DNA of 64,000 nt, taken from NCBI RefSeq assembly GCF_030867145.1, contig NC_134454.1, forward strand, positions 70,352,308 to 70,416,307, given 5' to 3'. Origin of the DNA: Opisthocomus hoazin (taxonomy: Eukaryota; Chordata; Aves; Opisthocomiformes; Opisthocomidae). Under the pieces are notes generated by a model. The model searched no databases, had not been told where the DNA came from, and worked only from the letters and a program-made list of their open reading frames with translations. Below are positions 13,401 through 23,672 of the stretch, piece after piece. The position numbers and the translations under genes are program-made. Numbering within the stretch: position 1 is the stretch's first letter; each line of letters starts with the position of its first letter.

Positions 13401-14124
13401 CTTTAGTTCCAAAGATCAGATGTACCCAGAAGGCAGCTTTACAGATGTAAGCGTCGTAGAAATAGAAGCTGATGACAAGAAGTCTTTTTCAGAACAAGAT
13501 CTAAAACCCTTTGACTTGCTTAAAAAGGAAAAAAGTACTTCAGAAGGGCACAGCAGTGGTATTGGAGGGTCCTCGTGCATGTCCTCTCCTAGGCAAAGTG
13601 TCTCTGACAGCGACGAAGGGGAAACTACACAAAACACTTCAAGCACTGTACAGTATTCAACTGTAGTACTCAGTGGCTACAGAGACCAAACACCTGTACA
13701 AGTCTTTTCAAGGTCTGAGTCGACTCAGCCACTGCTAGATTCAGAAGAGAGATCAGAGGATCACGCTGGAGGAGGTGACAGTACAACACAGAGGCAGCAG
13801 TATTTCAAACAGAATGCTGGTCAGGATGAAATCAACGCGGACAGCAGGCTGTGCTTTGAAAGAACAAAGCAGATTACTCCTGCTAATGAGGGGGATCTTG
13901 TTGGATTTGCAGAACTGCAGATCTCAGGTGAGGGTTCAGAGCTGTTGGGCCTTGGGCTGGAAAAAAATACACAGGAAGCTGCTCTATCAGATATTTTACA
14001 GACAAGTACTGAAGGACAGACTGTGAGACCTGAAACGGTGGAAGGAAATCCACTGTCAGTTGATGAAATGCCAAAAAGTTACCTCCCGCAGACTGTGAGA
14101 CAAGGGGGCTATATGCCTCAGTGA
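4366..14124 (+). CDS. IL6ST: IL6ST (gp130), 3' half, nine exons
   Basis: gp130 is the shared signal-transducing receptor chain for IL-6, IL-11, LIF, OSM, CNTF and related cytokines; it acts at the plasma membrane through JAK kinases and STAT3. The nine exons are 4366-4448, 5641-5860, 6911-7087, 7788-7889, 8449-8595, 9563-9703, 10980-11076, 12460-12541 and 13396-14124. They join with consistent phase into about 591 codons with no stop. In order they encode the three membrane-proximal fibronectin III domains, a transmembrane helix, Box1 (IWPIVPDP), a Box2-like acidic stretch (DVSVVEIEADD), the SHP2/SOCS3 site YSTVV, an STQPLLDSEE internalisation motif, four YxxQ STAT3 sites, and the conserved C-terminus ending in GGYMPQ. 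The signal peptide, Ig domain and cytokine-binding module are upstream of the window. Every splice site seen is GT/AG. In this window it looks functional, unlike the genes downstream. Confidence 0.97.
5641..5860 (+). CDS. IL6ST: IL6ST exon: fibronectin III domain D4
   Basis: The exon is bounded by TGACAG and GTTAGT. It reads SLEPFEANGVILQYEVTV early and ends PASNLKG. PFEANG and the following YEVT strand are gp130 hallmarks. NTT and NGT are possible N-glycosylation sites. It leaves one base of a split codon. Confidence 0.95.
6911..7087 (+). CDS. IL6ST: IL6ST exon: first half of fibronectin III domain D5
   Basis: The exon is bounded by TCACAG and GTATTT. It reads APVKNLRTLPKDGKLWVGW, then YVIEWC, and ends GTYLKG, matching the human D5 segment with its paired cysteines (EWC and HCIMEW). 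The phase (2 in, 1 out) matches both neighbours. Confidence 0.95.
7788..7889 (+). CDS. IL6ST: IL6ST exon: second half of fibronectin III domain D5
   Basis: This is a short exon between ATTAG and GTAAGT. It encodes DIKPFKCYLITVYPLYADG and KAYLQQ, matching gp130 CYLITVTPVYADG. It leaves a single C that combines with the next exon to give arginine. Confidence 0.95.
8449..8595 (+). CDS. IL6ST: IL6ST exon: first half of fibronectin III domain D6
   Basis: The exon is bounded by TTACAG and GTAACA. It encodes PSKGPTVQTKKVGKAEAVL and LPVDEQNGFIRSY, nearly identical to the last extracellular FNIII domain of mammalian gp130. The final NET is a possible glycosylation site split by the intron. Confidence 0.96.
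9563..9703 (+). CDS. IL6ST: IL6ST exon: second half of fibronectin III domain D6
   Basis: The exon is bounded by TTTAG and GTAAGG. It encodes TEYTLSSLTSDTLYTVRM and AYTDEGG, ending TFTTQKF, the strongly conserved end of the extracellular region. It leaves a G that completes a glycine codon in the transmembrane exon. Confidence 0.96.
10980..11076 (+). CDS. IL6ST: IL6ST exon: transmembrane segment
   Basis: The exon is bounded by CTTCAG and GTAAGT. It encodes KGEIEAIVVPVCLAFLL and the rest of the hydrophobic helix, then LFCFNKRDL as the basic stop-transfer. It is almost identical to the mammalian gp130 transmembrane exon and has the expected position and phase. Confidence 0.97.
12460..12541 (+). 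CDS. IL6ST: IL6ST exon: JAK-binding Box1
   Basis: The exon is bounded by TTACAG and GTAATA. It completes the leucine codon and then reads IKKHIWPIVPDPSKSNIAQW. IWPxVPDP is the Box1 motif that docks JAK1, JAK2 and TYK2. It ends in phase 0 after PAK. Confidence 0.97.
13396..14124 (+). CDS. IL6ST: IL6ST last exon: cytoplasmic tail with STAT3 motifs
   Basis: The exon starts at HNFSSKDQMYPEG and runs to the stop at 14122-14124. It carries the Box2-region sequence DVSVVEIEADDKK, a serine cluster (GHSSGIGGSSCMSS), YSTVV (SHP2/SOCS3 site), YRDQ, YFKQ, YLPQ and YMPQ (four YxxQ STAT3 docking sites), and STQPLLDSEERSED (di-leucine internalisation). The central part (about 13,830-14,030) differs from mammals more than the motifs do. 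The frame is intact throughout. Confidence 0.97.
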   Translation, partial: HNFSSKDQMYPEGSFTDVSVVEIEADDKKSFSEQDLKPFDLLKKEKSTSEGHSSGIGGSSCMSSPRQSVSDSDEGETTQNTSSTVQYSTVVLSGYRDQTPVQVFSRSESTQPLLDSEERSEDHAGGGDSTTQRQQYFKQNAGQDEINADSRLCFERTKQITPANEGDLVGFAELQISGEGSELLGLGLEKNTQEAALSDILQTSTEGQTVRPETVEGNPLSVDEMPKSYLPQTVRQGGYMPQ

Positions 14125-15590
14125 GGGAAGAGACTGGCTCTGTGTAGGCCTTCGTTAGTGCCTGTTCACACTTTCTCCTGTGTTTCTGATAAGTTAAGCT
14201 GGGTATTTTTATCTGAGTGCAGATAGAAATATTGAAACTAGGTGAAGAATAATTTGACAAAATACAACAAGGACTGTGTTTTTGTGGAAAATTTGCGGTC
14301 CAGACCTACTGGATACTGACTTCTATGCACTACATAAAATCTTATGTCTGGATAGCTGAACAAGCCTCTGTGCTACCTTGGTTTTTTTGTGTCTGGTCAT
14401 ACCAGATTTACACATGATTGAAAATTGCAAGTTTCAATCAATCACATCAGCCAATAGGCCTCCTAGAAGAAATACTTCGATTTGTGACAGTGTACAAGCC
14501 TAAAAAAGACAGGTTTAGTTGCTTGGAGCATCTTTGTGCAAAAGTAAGACTGAAGCTTAGTATGTTAACATGGAAGAGTACTTAAGTCAGATACTTTTCA
14601 GTAGCTTGATTGGCTTTCTGAGTTTTGACTTCGCCCAGTGTCTCACTTTTCAGCTTACCAGACATGCAAGTCGTGTTCATCCCCATTTAGAAATTATAAA
14701 AATTAAATAGAACTTGCTATGATGTGCAAATAAGAAAACACCATGATTGCTTGACTTTGAATGCTACTATAGTAACTGATACTCTGCCTACATGTAGATA
14801 TGCGTGCACATGAACTATAGAATAATTTGGCCTAAAAATGTGCCTTGCAACTTGACGCACAGCAATTCAGTCTCTTGTTCACAAGTTTTAAAATGCCGGT
14901 GAAAACGTAGATTTCACAGCTATATAAAGGCTTTGTACCCAAATCACTGTCTGATTATACCGTACCTCTCTGGCGACAGAAGTTGCCTTTGTTCAAGAAG
15001 TGCACCTTTGCTGTATACAGCTTGAGAGGCAAGTAATGAGCTGTAAGTTCTTACCATTTTTCTAACTGCTCAGGAGAAATGGAATATGACCTTCTTCCTG
15101 ATGGACTGCAACAATCAGTGTGCTATAACCTCACTGCTAATGCCACAGGGCCTCCTTGAAACTGAAAGAAGCAAAAAACCAAAGCACTGAAGTCATTGAA
15201 GCTTTCAGAAGAAAAAACAAAGCCTATCCACCGAATTGAACGTTACTGGTAGTATGTATCTACTAGCACTACTAGCAGTCATGAGCCACAAATAACACAT
15301 GGTTGTTAAAATTCCGTACTTTTTTTGTACGTCTCACTTTTCCCCTGTCATAGAGTTTGCATTTTGTTGAAGGAGATAGATTTCTTGGAGACTGTCTCTG
15401 CCAGGGTTTAAAGAAAATTGAAATTACATTAAACCCCTTCTCCAATGATAACTAGGAATTTTATGGCATTTTTGTAGGTATTTTTTTTTAACCTTAACTT
15501 AGTCAGCTTTCTAGTCTGACACTAATATAACCTTAATTCAAAACACTAAATGCTATGTTGTGAGAATAAAACAAGGGTTTTATTTCTCCT
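14125..15590 (+). other. IL6ST: IL6ST 3'UTR (minimum extent)
   Basis: This follows the IL6ST stop without a break and has no coding sequence. AT-rich sequence leads to a possible poly(A) signal AATAAA at 15565-15570. Mammalian IL6ST has a multi-kilobase 3'UTR, so the transcript may continue to signals at 17094-17099, 17111-17116 or 19214-19219. The sequence alone does not show which is used. Confidence 0.65.
15565..15570 (+). terminator. IL6ST: Possible IL6ST poly(A) signal, proximal
   Basis: AATAAA about 1.44 kb after the IL6ST stop, followed within about 25 bases by a T-rich stretch. Function is inferred from position and consensus only. Confidence 0.45.
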
Positions 15591-18500
15591 TCAGCAAAAG
15601 AGCTGTGTATTTAAGACCACCTGAAACCTTTTGTGCAGTGACCTCTGGTGCTGCTGTTCTGCAGAGCACTGGTTAAAGGCCCTGGAAAGGCAGGTGTCAG
15701 TATCCTTTCAACTTCCTTTGTCTTTGTCTGCCAGCTGGCATGGAAGGTCAGGTGTACATACATAAATGTTCACATGTGTCTTCTGCTTTTGTTACAAAGA
15801 AATTCAATGCTAGAGTAAATTCATAAGATTACCTCTTGAAGTCTGGACAATTTGAACAGATTAAGAATGGACAACCTTTAGTAACATTTCAGTATTTCAC
15901 AGTTCCTTTCTCCCAACAGTATTTTTTGTATCTGGGCACTTTTTTAAATGAAAAGGCTATGTTGCAGCTTACTATAACTACACCTTTCTTCAAACCAGTC
16001 CCCTACCTTTTCTCCCCACTCCACCTCAGCACCTTCAAACTCCCTCCCAGAGGGCAAGGGCATAGTGAAACCCATGCTGTCGTGAGACAGCAGAGACAGC
16101 CTTTTGTTCTTTCAGAGGTTGAAGGAGCATTCCTTTGTCAGAACACTTCTTTTTGAAAATATTACTGGGGGATGGGTCGTCTTCTCTATGCAAATTTCAC
16201 AGTGACTGTAAAGACCACAAGTAAAAGGGAAGGTCTCTGTTGACCGGTGTGCGTGCTTATTAGAACTGCCCTACAGCCACGTGCATCTAACCCACCTCCT
16301 GCTTGTCTCTGAAATACTGTGGGCCACAACCTGGCTACTTAGTCTGAACGTTGTTTCAAAGGCCTGGACATTTTCAAAAACATGATGATGAGTTCTTTTT
16401 TTTTTTTTTCATTGTTTTTTTGTGATCCAGTAATACTAAGTTTTGATAGCATATGTTCATATTTGAGGGACAACTTCAGTTATTCCTGAAGTTGCTATTT
16501 GCCTTTCTGTTGTGTAAAAGGAAGGTATTTTGTTCTCAATTGCTGTTAATCGTGGACCGTTTCCAACATTAAACAAACAGCGTCAAGGGATTCTCATTTT
16601 GAAAGGTCTGCGCTAACAAGAGTTCTGGCCTGTCACTTCTGGTATCTTTCTTTTTTTGTTGCTTATGGGCCAGTGGTAATAAACTCACAGAACCGTACAG
16701 GAGCATATCCCTGAGAGAATTTTATCTGTCTGGCAGAGTTACGTTCTGTCTTTCAGGCTTGTTGGGTATATTTAGGACTAAAATACTAAAGACTAAGCAG
16801 GAGATACTGGTGGGTGGACAGCTTGTAGAAGCCACAATACATATAAATAACAAGTTTACAGCTTGTTCATAAACCTATGTGCCAAATATTATATCATGCA
16901 GTGTTCAGGGTTTAACTTGATTTTGTACTTTGGATCTTAACAATCTAATTGTGTCAAACAGTTGCATACAGGTTTTTAGAGCATCCTTAATGTAGTTACA
17001 GCAATCCACTGAAATTTTCTGAACTTGGCCCTAACATAGCAATTAAAGAAAAAGCTTCCCTCACCCCCCCAATTACTATGGTGCACTTCATAAAATAAAA
17101 GCATTATTAAAATAAAATCACAGTTCAGTATTGACACTTTCATATCCATCTTGATTTCCTGGACTGGAATTTGTCAGGTGGGGGTTGGAGAATAGTTGTG
17201 AAGACCTTGTTGCTTTGGTGGCAGGGAAGGGAGGCTAGTAGAAGTATAAAGTATTTTTGCTATATTAGCCTTTTTGTAACATCTCTTGAGTGCAGGCTGG
17301 CTAACTGCCCCTCTGTTTACAGGAGAAGTGACTATATTTATCCCCATAGTTCTGTTGTGGTGGTTCTGTTAGAACGGGAAGGTTTTGGGGTTGTTTCTGG
17401 GGTTTGTTGGCTTGCTCTCAGGGCAGTTAGTCTGGGAATATCCTCTCCCACTGTAGGGAAAGTCTTGGGATTATGTTTCGTACACTCTACTGTAGTCAGC
17501 TAAACTGCCTGTGAAGCCTGAACCTGGCACAGCAAAGCAAAATTTTTTCCAGACTTCGTGCTGGAGTGTTTGTCACAAGCCTGTGCCTATCTGTGCTACA
17601 GCAGCCTAGCAAAATGTTAATTACCAGGACTGGAAAAAATCTTTGGCCCTGGGAGGAGGAAGGAGTTTGCACGCAAGGGCTGAGTCCGGTTTGTGGGCAC
17701 TGGAGCAGCACCATGGCCTGGGGTGGGGTTTGCAGCCGCAGCTTTGGCTGGAAATCACGAGCACCACCAGATCTTACTTCGGTTTGCCCAATATGGGAAC
17801 CACCGTGCTGATTTAACTTCAGTAATTGAACTTGTTTAATTAGTGCCAGGTCTTGCATATAGAAGACCCGCATCCATATGTGCTGCTATGGCGTTGACTG
17901 ACTTCACGGTGGGATCTGAAACTCCAAAGACTCTCAAATTGTTAATAGTCAGCCCCCGCTCCAGGACACACATATTTTAAATTGTGATTTATGTACATTA
18001 AATGGGACTAAATATACTAGTTTATTTTTCCAGAGGCAGTTGTTATAATTGAGATTAACTGTTGTTTGGACACATTCCTTTAACTATGTTAAAAAGGTCT
18101 CCCGAGTGATGGATTGTGAAACTTAATTGATCTCCTGTAACTTCTTGCCTGTTTGCTAGGATGGATACATATAGCCATTTTAAATTCCAGGAGTTGCTTT
18201 TCATGTGACTTAGAAGCAGTTTATAACAAAAAATATTTAGTCTTTTGTCAGGAAACAGCCATTTGGGAGTTACAGCCAGCCCCAGAGTCTTCAGCTTGAG
18301 CTCTTGATTGAGAAAAGTGCAGTGAAGTGAAGGTGTAAGTGAAAAGTCTGGAGAAGGGTAAAATTAAATATCTTGCATTGGACTCACAAATTCTCATTTC
18401 TCTTCCTTAAAAATGGAAGAAGCATTTAAAAAAAAAAGATTAAGCTAATACGCATGTGTGTTTGCTTTCGCTGTTGTTTCCTTTGTAGTACTTGTGCAAT

Positions 18501-19700
18501 CTGAGCCATTCCTAAAAATGAAAGCAGTGCTGACTTAATGCAAGGATGCATTTTTAAGGCCACAAGATTTGGTAGAAACAAGTTTAAAATTAATGACTAA
18601 GGGCCATATCTCAACAACTGTCCACTTCCCCCCCTCCTCCTAATTTTAGTGCAGAGGGAGGGTGGGCAGCAAGTACCAAGTACCTGCCGGAATGCAGCCT
18701 TAGCCAGTACTTCTGTTCATTTGCGAAGACAACCTTGAAGGGGATATATGCAGTGAGGTCACTGATACTCTACAGAAGCACACTTCTGTAACAACAGATG
18801 AAAAACACATGGCACAACTGTCGACAGACGGCTGGAAAGCTCCGCGTCCTCCTGCTCAGGCTGAAGCCTCGCCTGCGCCCCACACCGGCTGTCCTTCCCA
18901 GTGATGGCGGGCGCGGTGGGTGGGCGTTCACTGCAGCGTTGGAACTGGTAACACCTATCGCTCTTGTTCATGTTGGAGCACGTTCCTTGATGGATCCAGT
19001 CAACTTGCCGTGTTTTTTTAACACACCAGTCTTGTTTACAGTGTCACATATAGCCTGGCACTTCTATACCGCGATGCGTTGTCTGATAACCACGTGCTTT
19101 TTTATTTGGGGATAATGAGTCTACGGTCAAGGTTACTGGTCGCCAAGTGTCGCTGTGCTGGTACATGCGTCTGGGTAAGCAGAGGCATGGGACACAGGGA
19201 CAGACGTACTAACAATAAAAGTGCCTTGATGCTGGATTATGAATGGCTAGTGAATGTAAACATTAAGTCAAATTTTGCTATGATGTACTTAAAGTATGGC
19301 TGATTAAGCTACTGGTAATTTGAATGCCAGCTTTAAAGGGCTTGCTTACTCCAGCCAGAGGCTAAACTTGTAAATTGCTGCATAAGCTGTCTCTGTATGG
19401 AAATATGTTTTAATACCAATACACTATCTTCATTCTTTTGCAAGATGCATGTTTATTGTCATATAAACTCTGCTTTCTAAAATTTACTTTATGGTCAGTT
19501 TTGAATGTCTTCCTCTTTGTTACCCAACTGAGCCGGAATGTTGCATTTGTCTAGTACATGATGTATGGAGAGAAAACAAAACAAGATTCCTTACTTACCT
19601 TGTGTGCCAGAGTCAGTGTTTTGTAAGGCTGGCTCAGGTGGTAACCACAGAAGGAGAAGAGTCTGGGTACTACCTAACAGGCAAGGAACAGAGAGACCTT
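15591..19700. other. No recognisable gene; possible distal IL6ST 3'UTR, then intergenic
   Basis: I see no protein-like open frame and no CR1. There are T-runs near 16,398-16,430 and AATAAA hexamers at 17.1 kb and 19.2 kb. Base composition resembles the IL6ST 3'UTR up to about 18.7 kb and becomes more GC-rich after 18.8 kb. Confidence 0.5.
17094..17116 (+). terminator. IL6ST: Possible IL6ST poly(A) signals, distal pair
   Basis: Two AATAAA hexamers 17 bases apart lie about 3 kb after the IL6ST stop. A distal site would fit the long 3'UTR known for this gene in mammals. The paired hexamers make it a better candidate than isolated ones, but there is no direct evidence of use. Confidence 0.4.
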
Positions 19701-22340
19701 CCCTGAGAGAGACGTAACCACCGTACACCAGGACGAAACGCTACCTCATTGGGTGTGTGGCCCAGCTCAGCAGCAGGTGAACGCTCTGGAGTCCTCCCCT
19801 TGTGATCCCTCCTGTCGCCAGATGTCTGCTGCGGCTGTCCAGCCGTGGTGGTGAGACATGTCGCTGTCCCTGGGATCGGCTGTGTTCTCGCTGCTGGCCC
19901 TGGTGCGTGTGTGCTGTGCTCCAGGGTCTTGCCAGGAAGCAGCGGCTGCGGCTGACTGCGGCTCCCATGTGCCGGGGATGGTGTAGGTCTGCTGAAAATG
20001 GGAAGGGTACCCAAAAGGTTGGAAGGAACACTGCGGGAGTGAGGAGCAGGGTGTAATGCCATCTGCTTGCACAGACTCTTGTCCAAGAAAGGACTCGCAG
20101 GGCTGGCTGTGTCTGCCATTGCCCTCAGCCTCACCTGGGTTTGGTTCTTCTGTTTCTGATGGGTTCAGGACCATCATAGCTGCAGTGAGCTTACACCTCT
20201 ACTGAAAAAGCACACCTGTGTCTGCAGAAGATGGTCACGTCTGCAGCAGGCTTCGAGGGTGGCACTTGAGGAAAGACAGCTTCCCCTTTGTGGCTGTGAA
20301 GCTCCGCTCTGCGTAGGCACACTCAGACCCACATAAAACAGGTGTTCAGGGGGTGGGCTTGCGGGTGTTTGTTACGCGTCACCTGCGGCACCAAACAGCG
20401 TTTCTGTCACTGCACAGAAGAGCCATCCCAGACATGTGACACCAGTTAACACCTTGGTGTTAAATTAGGTGCAAACCTAACACCAGGCTCCTTTTCCAAA
20501 ATGCTAGCCCACGGCACAGTAGTTCACTCGTCCCTGTTGCACGTCAGGCCCCGGGGTTTCTGCAGGAGCAGGGTTTTTTTGCGTGTCCTGCTGACTGGAG
20601 CCTTGCTCCCAGCAAGGAGGAGGCAGCAGCGTTGTCTTCAGCGGCGGCCTGGCTGCTGGCAGAGCAGGAGTGCTTCCTGGAACCGTTAAAATAAACAGGA
20701 AATACGGCTGGACAGCGGGTGAGGGGAATGCCCTGCTTTCCGCAGGAGACACATAGCTGCGCGGCGTACGTGTCGGGAGGACAGAAGCTGCCAGGATCCT
20801 GGGAACAACCCTGCACCCCTGCGGCCGTGGGCCCACGGAGGAGCCAGGGACGCCCCAAGGGCCTGCGACCCCCAGGGCAGGCCAGGCCTGTCCGGCCGCG
20901 ATGGGCACCGGGCAGCAGCGCAGCGCGACGACCTGGGAGCGACGGAGGGACGCGCAGGAGCCCTGCCAGCCCGGCGCAGCTCGGGGCGGCGTGTTCGGAG
21001 GGCTGCTGCGGGCTTGCGGCTGTGTTCTGACCGCTGGTGGTCACAGTGACACACCAACCTCTCCGCGAAAGCGTCTTGCGTATCAATTTTCCAGACGTGT
21101 GCTGTTTGTGGTAGAGCGATGCAGTGCCTTCCTGTCTTTGCAGTGGTCTCCAACTGCCGTGAAATACAGCAGAGCCAAAGCATCCCTCCCACCCCTTACA
21201 AACAGCTAGGAACTTCCTGGCTCGGCCGGGGAGGCTCTGAGCACGAATGACGCAACGGGGAGGTACAGGGCGAATTCCAGGCTCGCCTGCAAAGTGGAAA
21301 CGTGTTGTGCGCTGGTGTGCCAGGCATTATGCTGGCTTTCCTGTCACGGTAACACCTTAAGTCACCCCAAGTGCTCGGGCACTGAGCTGGCTCAGGGGCC
21401 AGCGAGAGGTTTCGGTGCGGGACAGCTCTGCAGGAGCCGTCGCTGACATCCACCCGTATCCACCAGCACTCGGCCAGTCCCCTGCAGCCACTGGCACAGC
21501 CCCTCACCCTCAGCGCGCAACATCGTGCAGCAGGTTCTGGGCACCAAAGTCCCACATAAAGCTCCTCAGAAAGTGGTCTTCAGGGCTGTGAGAGCCTGGG
21601 GCGCTTGTTACCCCTGACAGCGGCCAAGCCGCAGAGACGTGCCAGCGAGGCTAGCTGGGACCAGCGAGGGAGTGTGCTTGTGCTGCGGGCAGGAGCCCCG
21701 GCATCGTCCGGAGACACCAAGCGCTGCTGACCCATGGCTCTCAGCAGTGCAGCACGGCCCTGCTCCCAGCCTTCCCAGTGGTCTTCGGGGAGGGCCTGGG
21801 TGGCCCAGCATGGCCCCAGCACCCTGGGCCCAGTTAGCCCACTGGGGCCATGCCGGGAAATGGCAACAGCATGTTACCATTAGCAGCCAGACAAGCTGAC
21901 TGCTCCAGCCCCAGCTCCTACCCATGGCCAAATTGCATATTTTTAATATTTCTTTTCTGACCATTTAATAAGTCCCCTTCGCTTTTCTCCGGCCACTCCC
22001 CTGTCAGCAGAAGCTCTGACCCTTGTTTCATGCTTCTCCCACCCTGGACCCTGAGCGGGACGTGGAATCCAGACCCACATGCGCTGCCAGGCAGGTCAGC
22101 GTCCCCGTGCCCTCTGGCACGTGTCCCCCTTGGCCAGGCCGCACCAACAGCCCATCCACACAAAACTGGCCCCCATCACTGGCTCCTTGCATCCCCACGG
22201 GCTGGCTGACACGCTGGGGTTTGCTAATAGGGAGCCTGTTCTCATGCATTGCTGCGGCCTGAATCACTGCGCTGCGCCATCCAGAGAAGTAATCACCACT
22301 GACCCTCATTTGTTACCAATATATATTCCCATGCACTTTG
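19700..22340. other. GC-rich intergenic block, no recognised gene
   Basis: GC content rises sharply here and falls again after about 22.3 kb. Open frames overlap on both strands with arginine/proline/alanine-rich translations that resemble no protein I know. That is what GC-rich non-coding DNA gives, because stop codons become rare. I do not call a gene. Confidence 0.55.
20760..21080. promoter_or_regulatory. CpG-dense patch (candidate orphan CpG island)
   Basis: CpG dinucleotides are unusually frequent here (runs such as CGGCGCAGCTCGGGGCGGCG), far above the AT-rich flanks. CpG islands usually mark promoters, but I found no first exon or recognisable gene on either strand. It may be the promoter of a non-coding RNA, a remnant, or simply GC-rich DNA. 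Confidence 0.4.
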
Positions 22341-23330
22341 GGAACAAACATGGGGCTCTTGAAGACTATTTCTGGACCAGACCTGTGCCAGAAAAACTCT
22401 TCCTGCTTGAATGGATGCAGCTTTTTCCCGTTTTAAGGAGATTTCACGCAGGAGAAAGAACACGTGTAGCTGCATGTGCACCAGAGAGCCACGGGGACCA
22501 CCCCACTGTGCACGCTGCTTGTCTCCATCACGGGACTGGGTTATGGAAGAGACAAGGGTGCTCTTTTGCTACTAAGACACATTTTTGTGGATGGGGTTAC
22601 CGTAATAACCTTTAAAACATATTCAGAATGCCATTTATCATGGATTACATGAAGCTGACCGTGTGTTGAGTCAGAGACACCTGAACAGGCACCCTCCTTC
22701 CCTCCTCATCTTCCTCTCCCAGACATTTGTCTGGACAAGCACTTGCCGATAGCCCCAGGACACAAAAGCAGATGCCTCCAGAGCCCACTCAGGGCATGGT
22801 GCTTTCAGCAAGTCCCTGTTACGCTCCATTTGCTGCATGCGTTTTCACTCACCCATTTGCTGGATGTCTGCCTTCTCTACATGAAACTAGTAACACTCCT
22901 ATCTGTGCCAGAGAGCCTTTTGGATTTACTTATTAATATAAATTAATGCTATTAGGTAGATACTGCATAGACACACATCTGTACATGAAAGAAAATTGAA
23001 TCATTACCTAAGTATGAAAAATAAAGGAACTTTTATCAGCCTTTGAATTTAGCCTGAATGCAATGCAGGAAAAAGGTCAGACTCTGTGAGAGTGCAACAT
23101 GTGGAGTATTTTAAATAAGAATGTCAACATAGAAACACCAAAAATAAACAAACATTACCAGAATACGAACTCCTTTAAAGGCAGTGAAACTGAGACTAAC
23201 CCATAAAAGCTGGAGTAAATAGAGATGCCTCACGCAACGTGTTTCTTTCCAGAGAGAAATTCAAGATAGCCAGCCCTATCATTAAAGAAAGAATCAGTCC
23301 TTTCAAGAGCAAACCTCAGCGGTGGGAGCA
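22341..23330. other. AT-rich intergenic stretch, nothing recognised
   Basis: I see no gene, no long open frame and no identifiable repeat. The GC-rich block ends here and AT-rich sequence begins. Confidence 0.5.
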
Positions 23331-23334
23331 GAAA

Positions 23335-23672
23335 GGACTGAAAAGTCCTCCTGAAAGGAGGTTGTAGTGAGGCAGGTGTTGGTCTCTTCTCCCAGGTAAC
23401 TAATGATAGGACGAGAGGCAATGGCCTCAAGTTGCTTCAGGGGAGGTTTAGATTGGTTATTAGGAAAAATTTCTTTACTGAAAGAGTGGTCAGGCACTGG
23501 AACAGGCTGCCCAGGGAGATGGCTGAGTTCCCATCCCTGGAGGGGTTTAAAAAATGTGTAGATGTGGCACTTCAGGATATGGTTTAGTAGGAATGGTGGT
23601 GTTGGGTGGGTGGTTGAACTCAGTGATCTTAGAGGTCTTTTCCAACACATGATTCTATGATTCTGTGATAAG
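23335..23672 (+). mobile_element. CR1 LINE 3' end, sense orientation
   Basis: The plus strand reads in CR1 sense: GGTAACTAATGATAGGACGA, the untranslated/C-terminal segment with CACTGGAACAGGCTGCCCAG and GGAGGGGTTTAAAAAA, and the 3' terminus GATTCTATGATTCTGTGA at about 23,650-23,668. It is a strongly 5'-truncated copy of roughly 0.33 kb. The left edge is approximate. Confidence 0.92.

Noticed and set aside
19670-22310. Many long overlapping open frames on both strands
   Set aside because: They coincide with a GC-rich block, overlap in all frames and give low-complexity Arg/Pro/Ala-rich translations with no domain I recognise.
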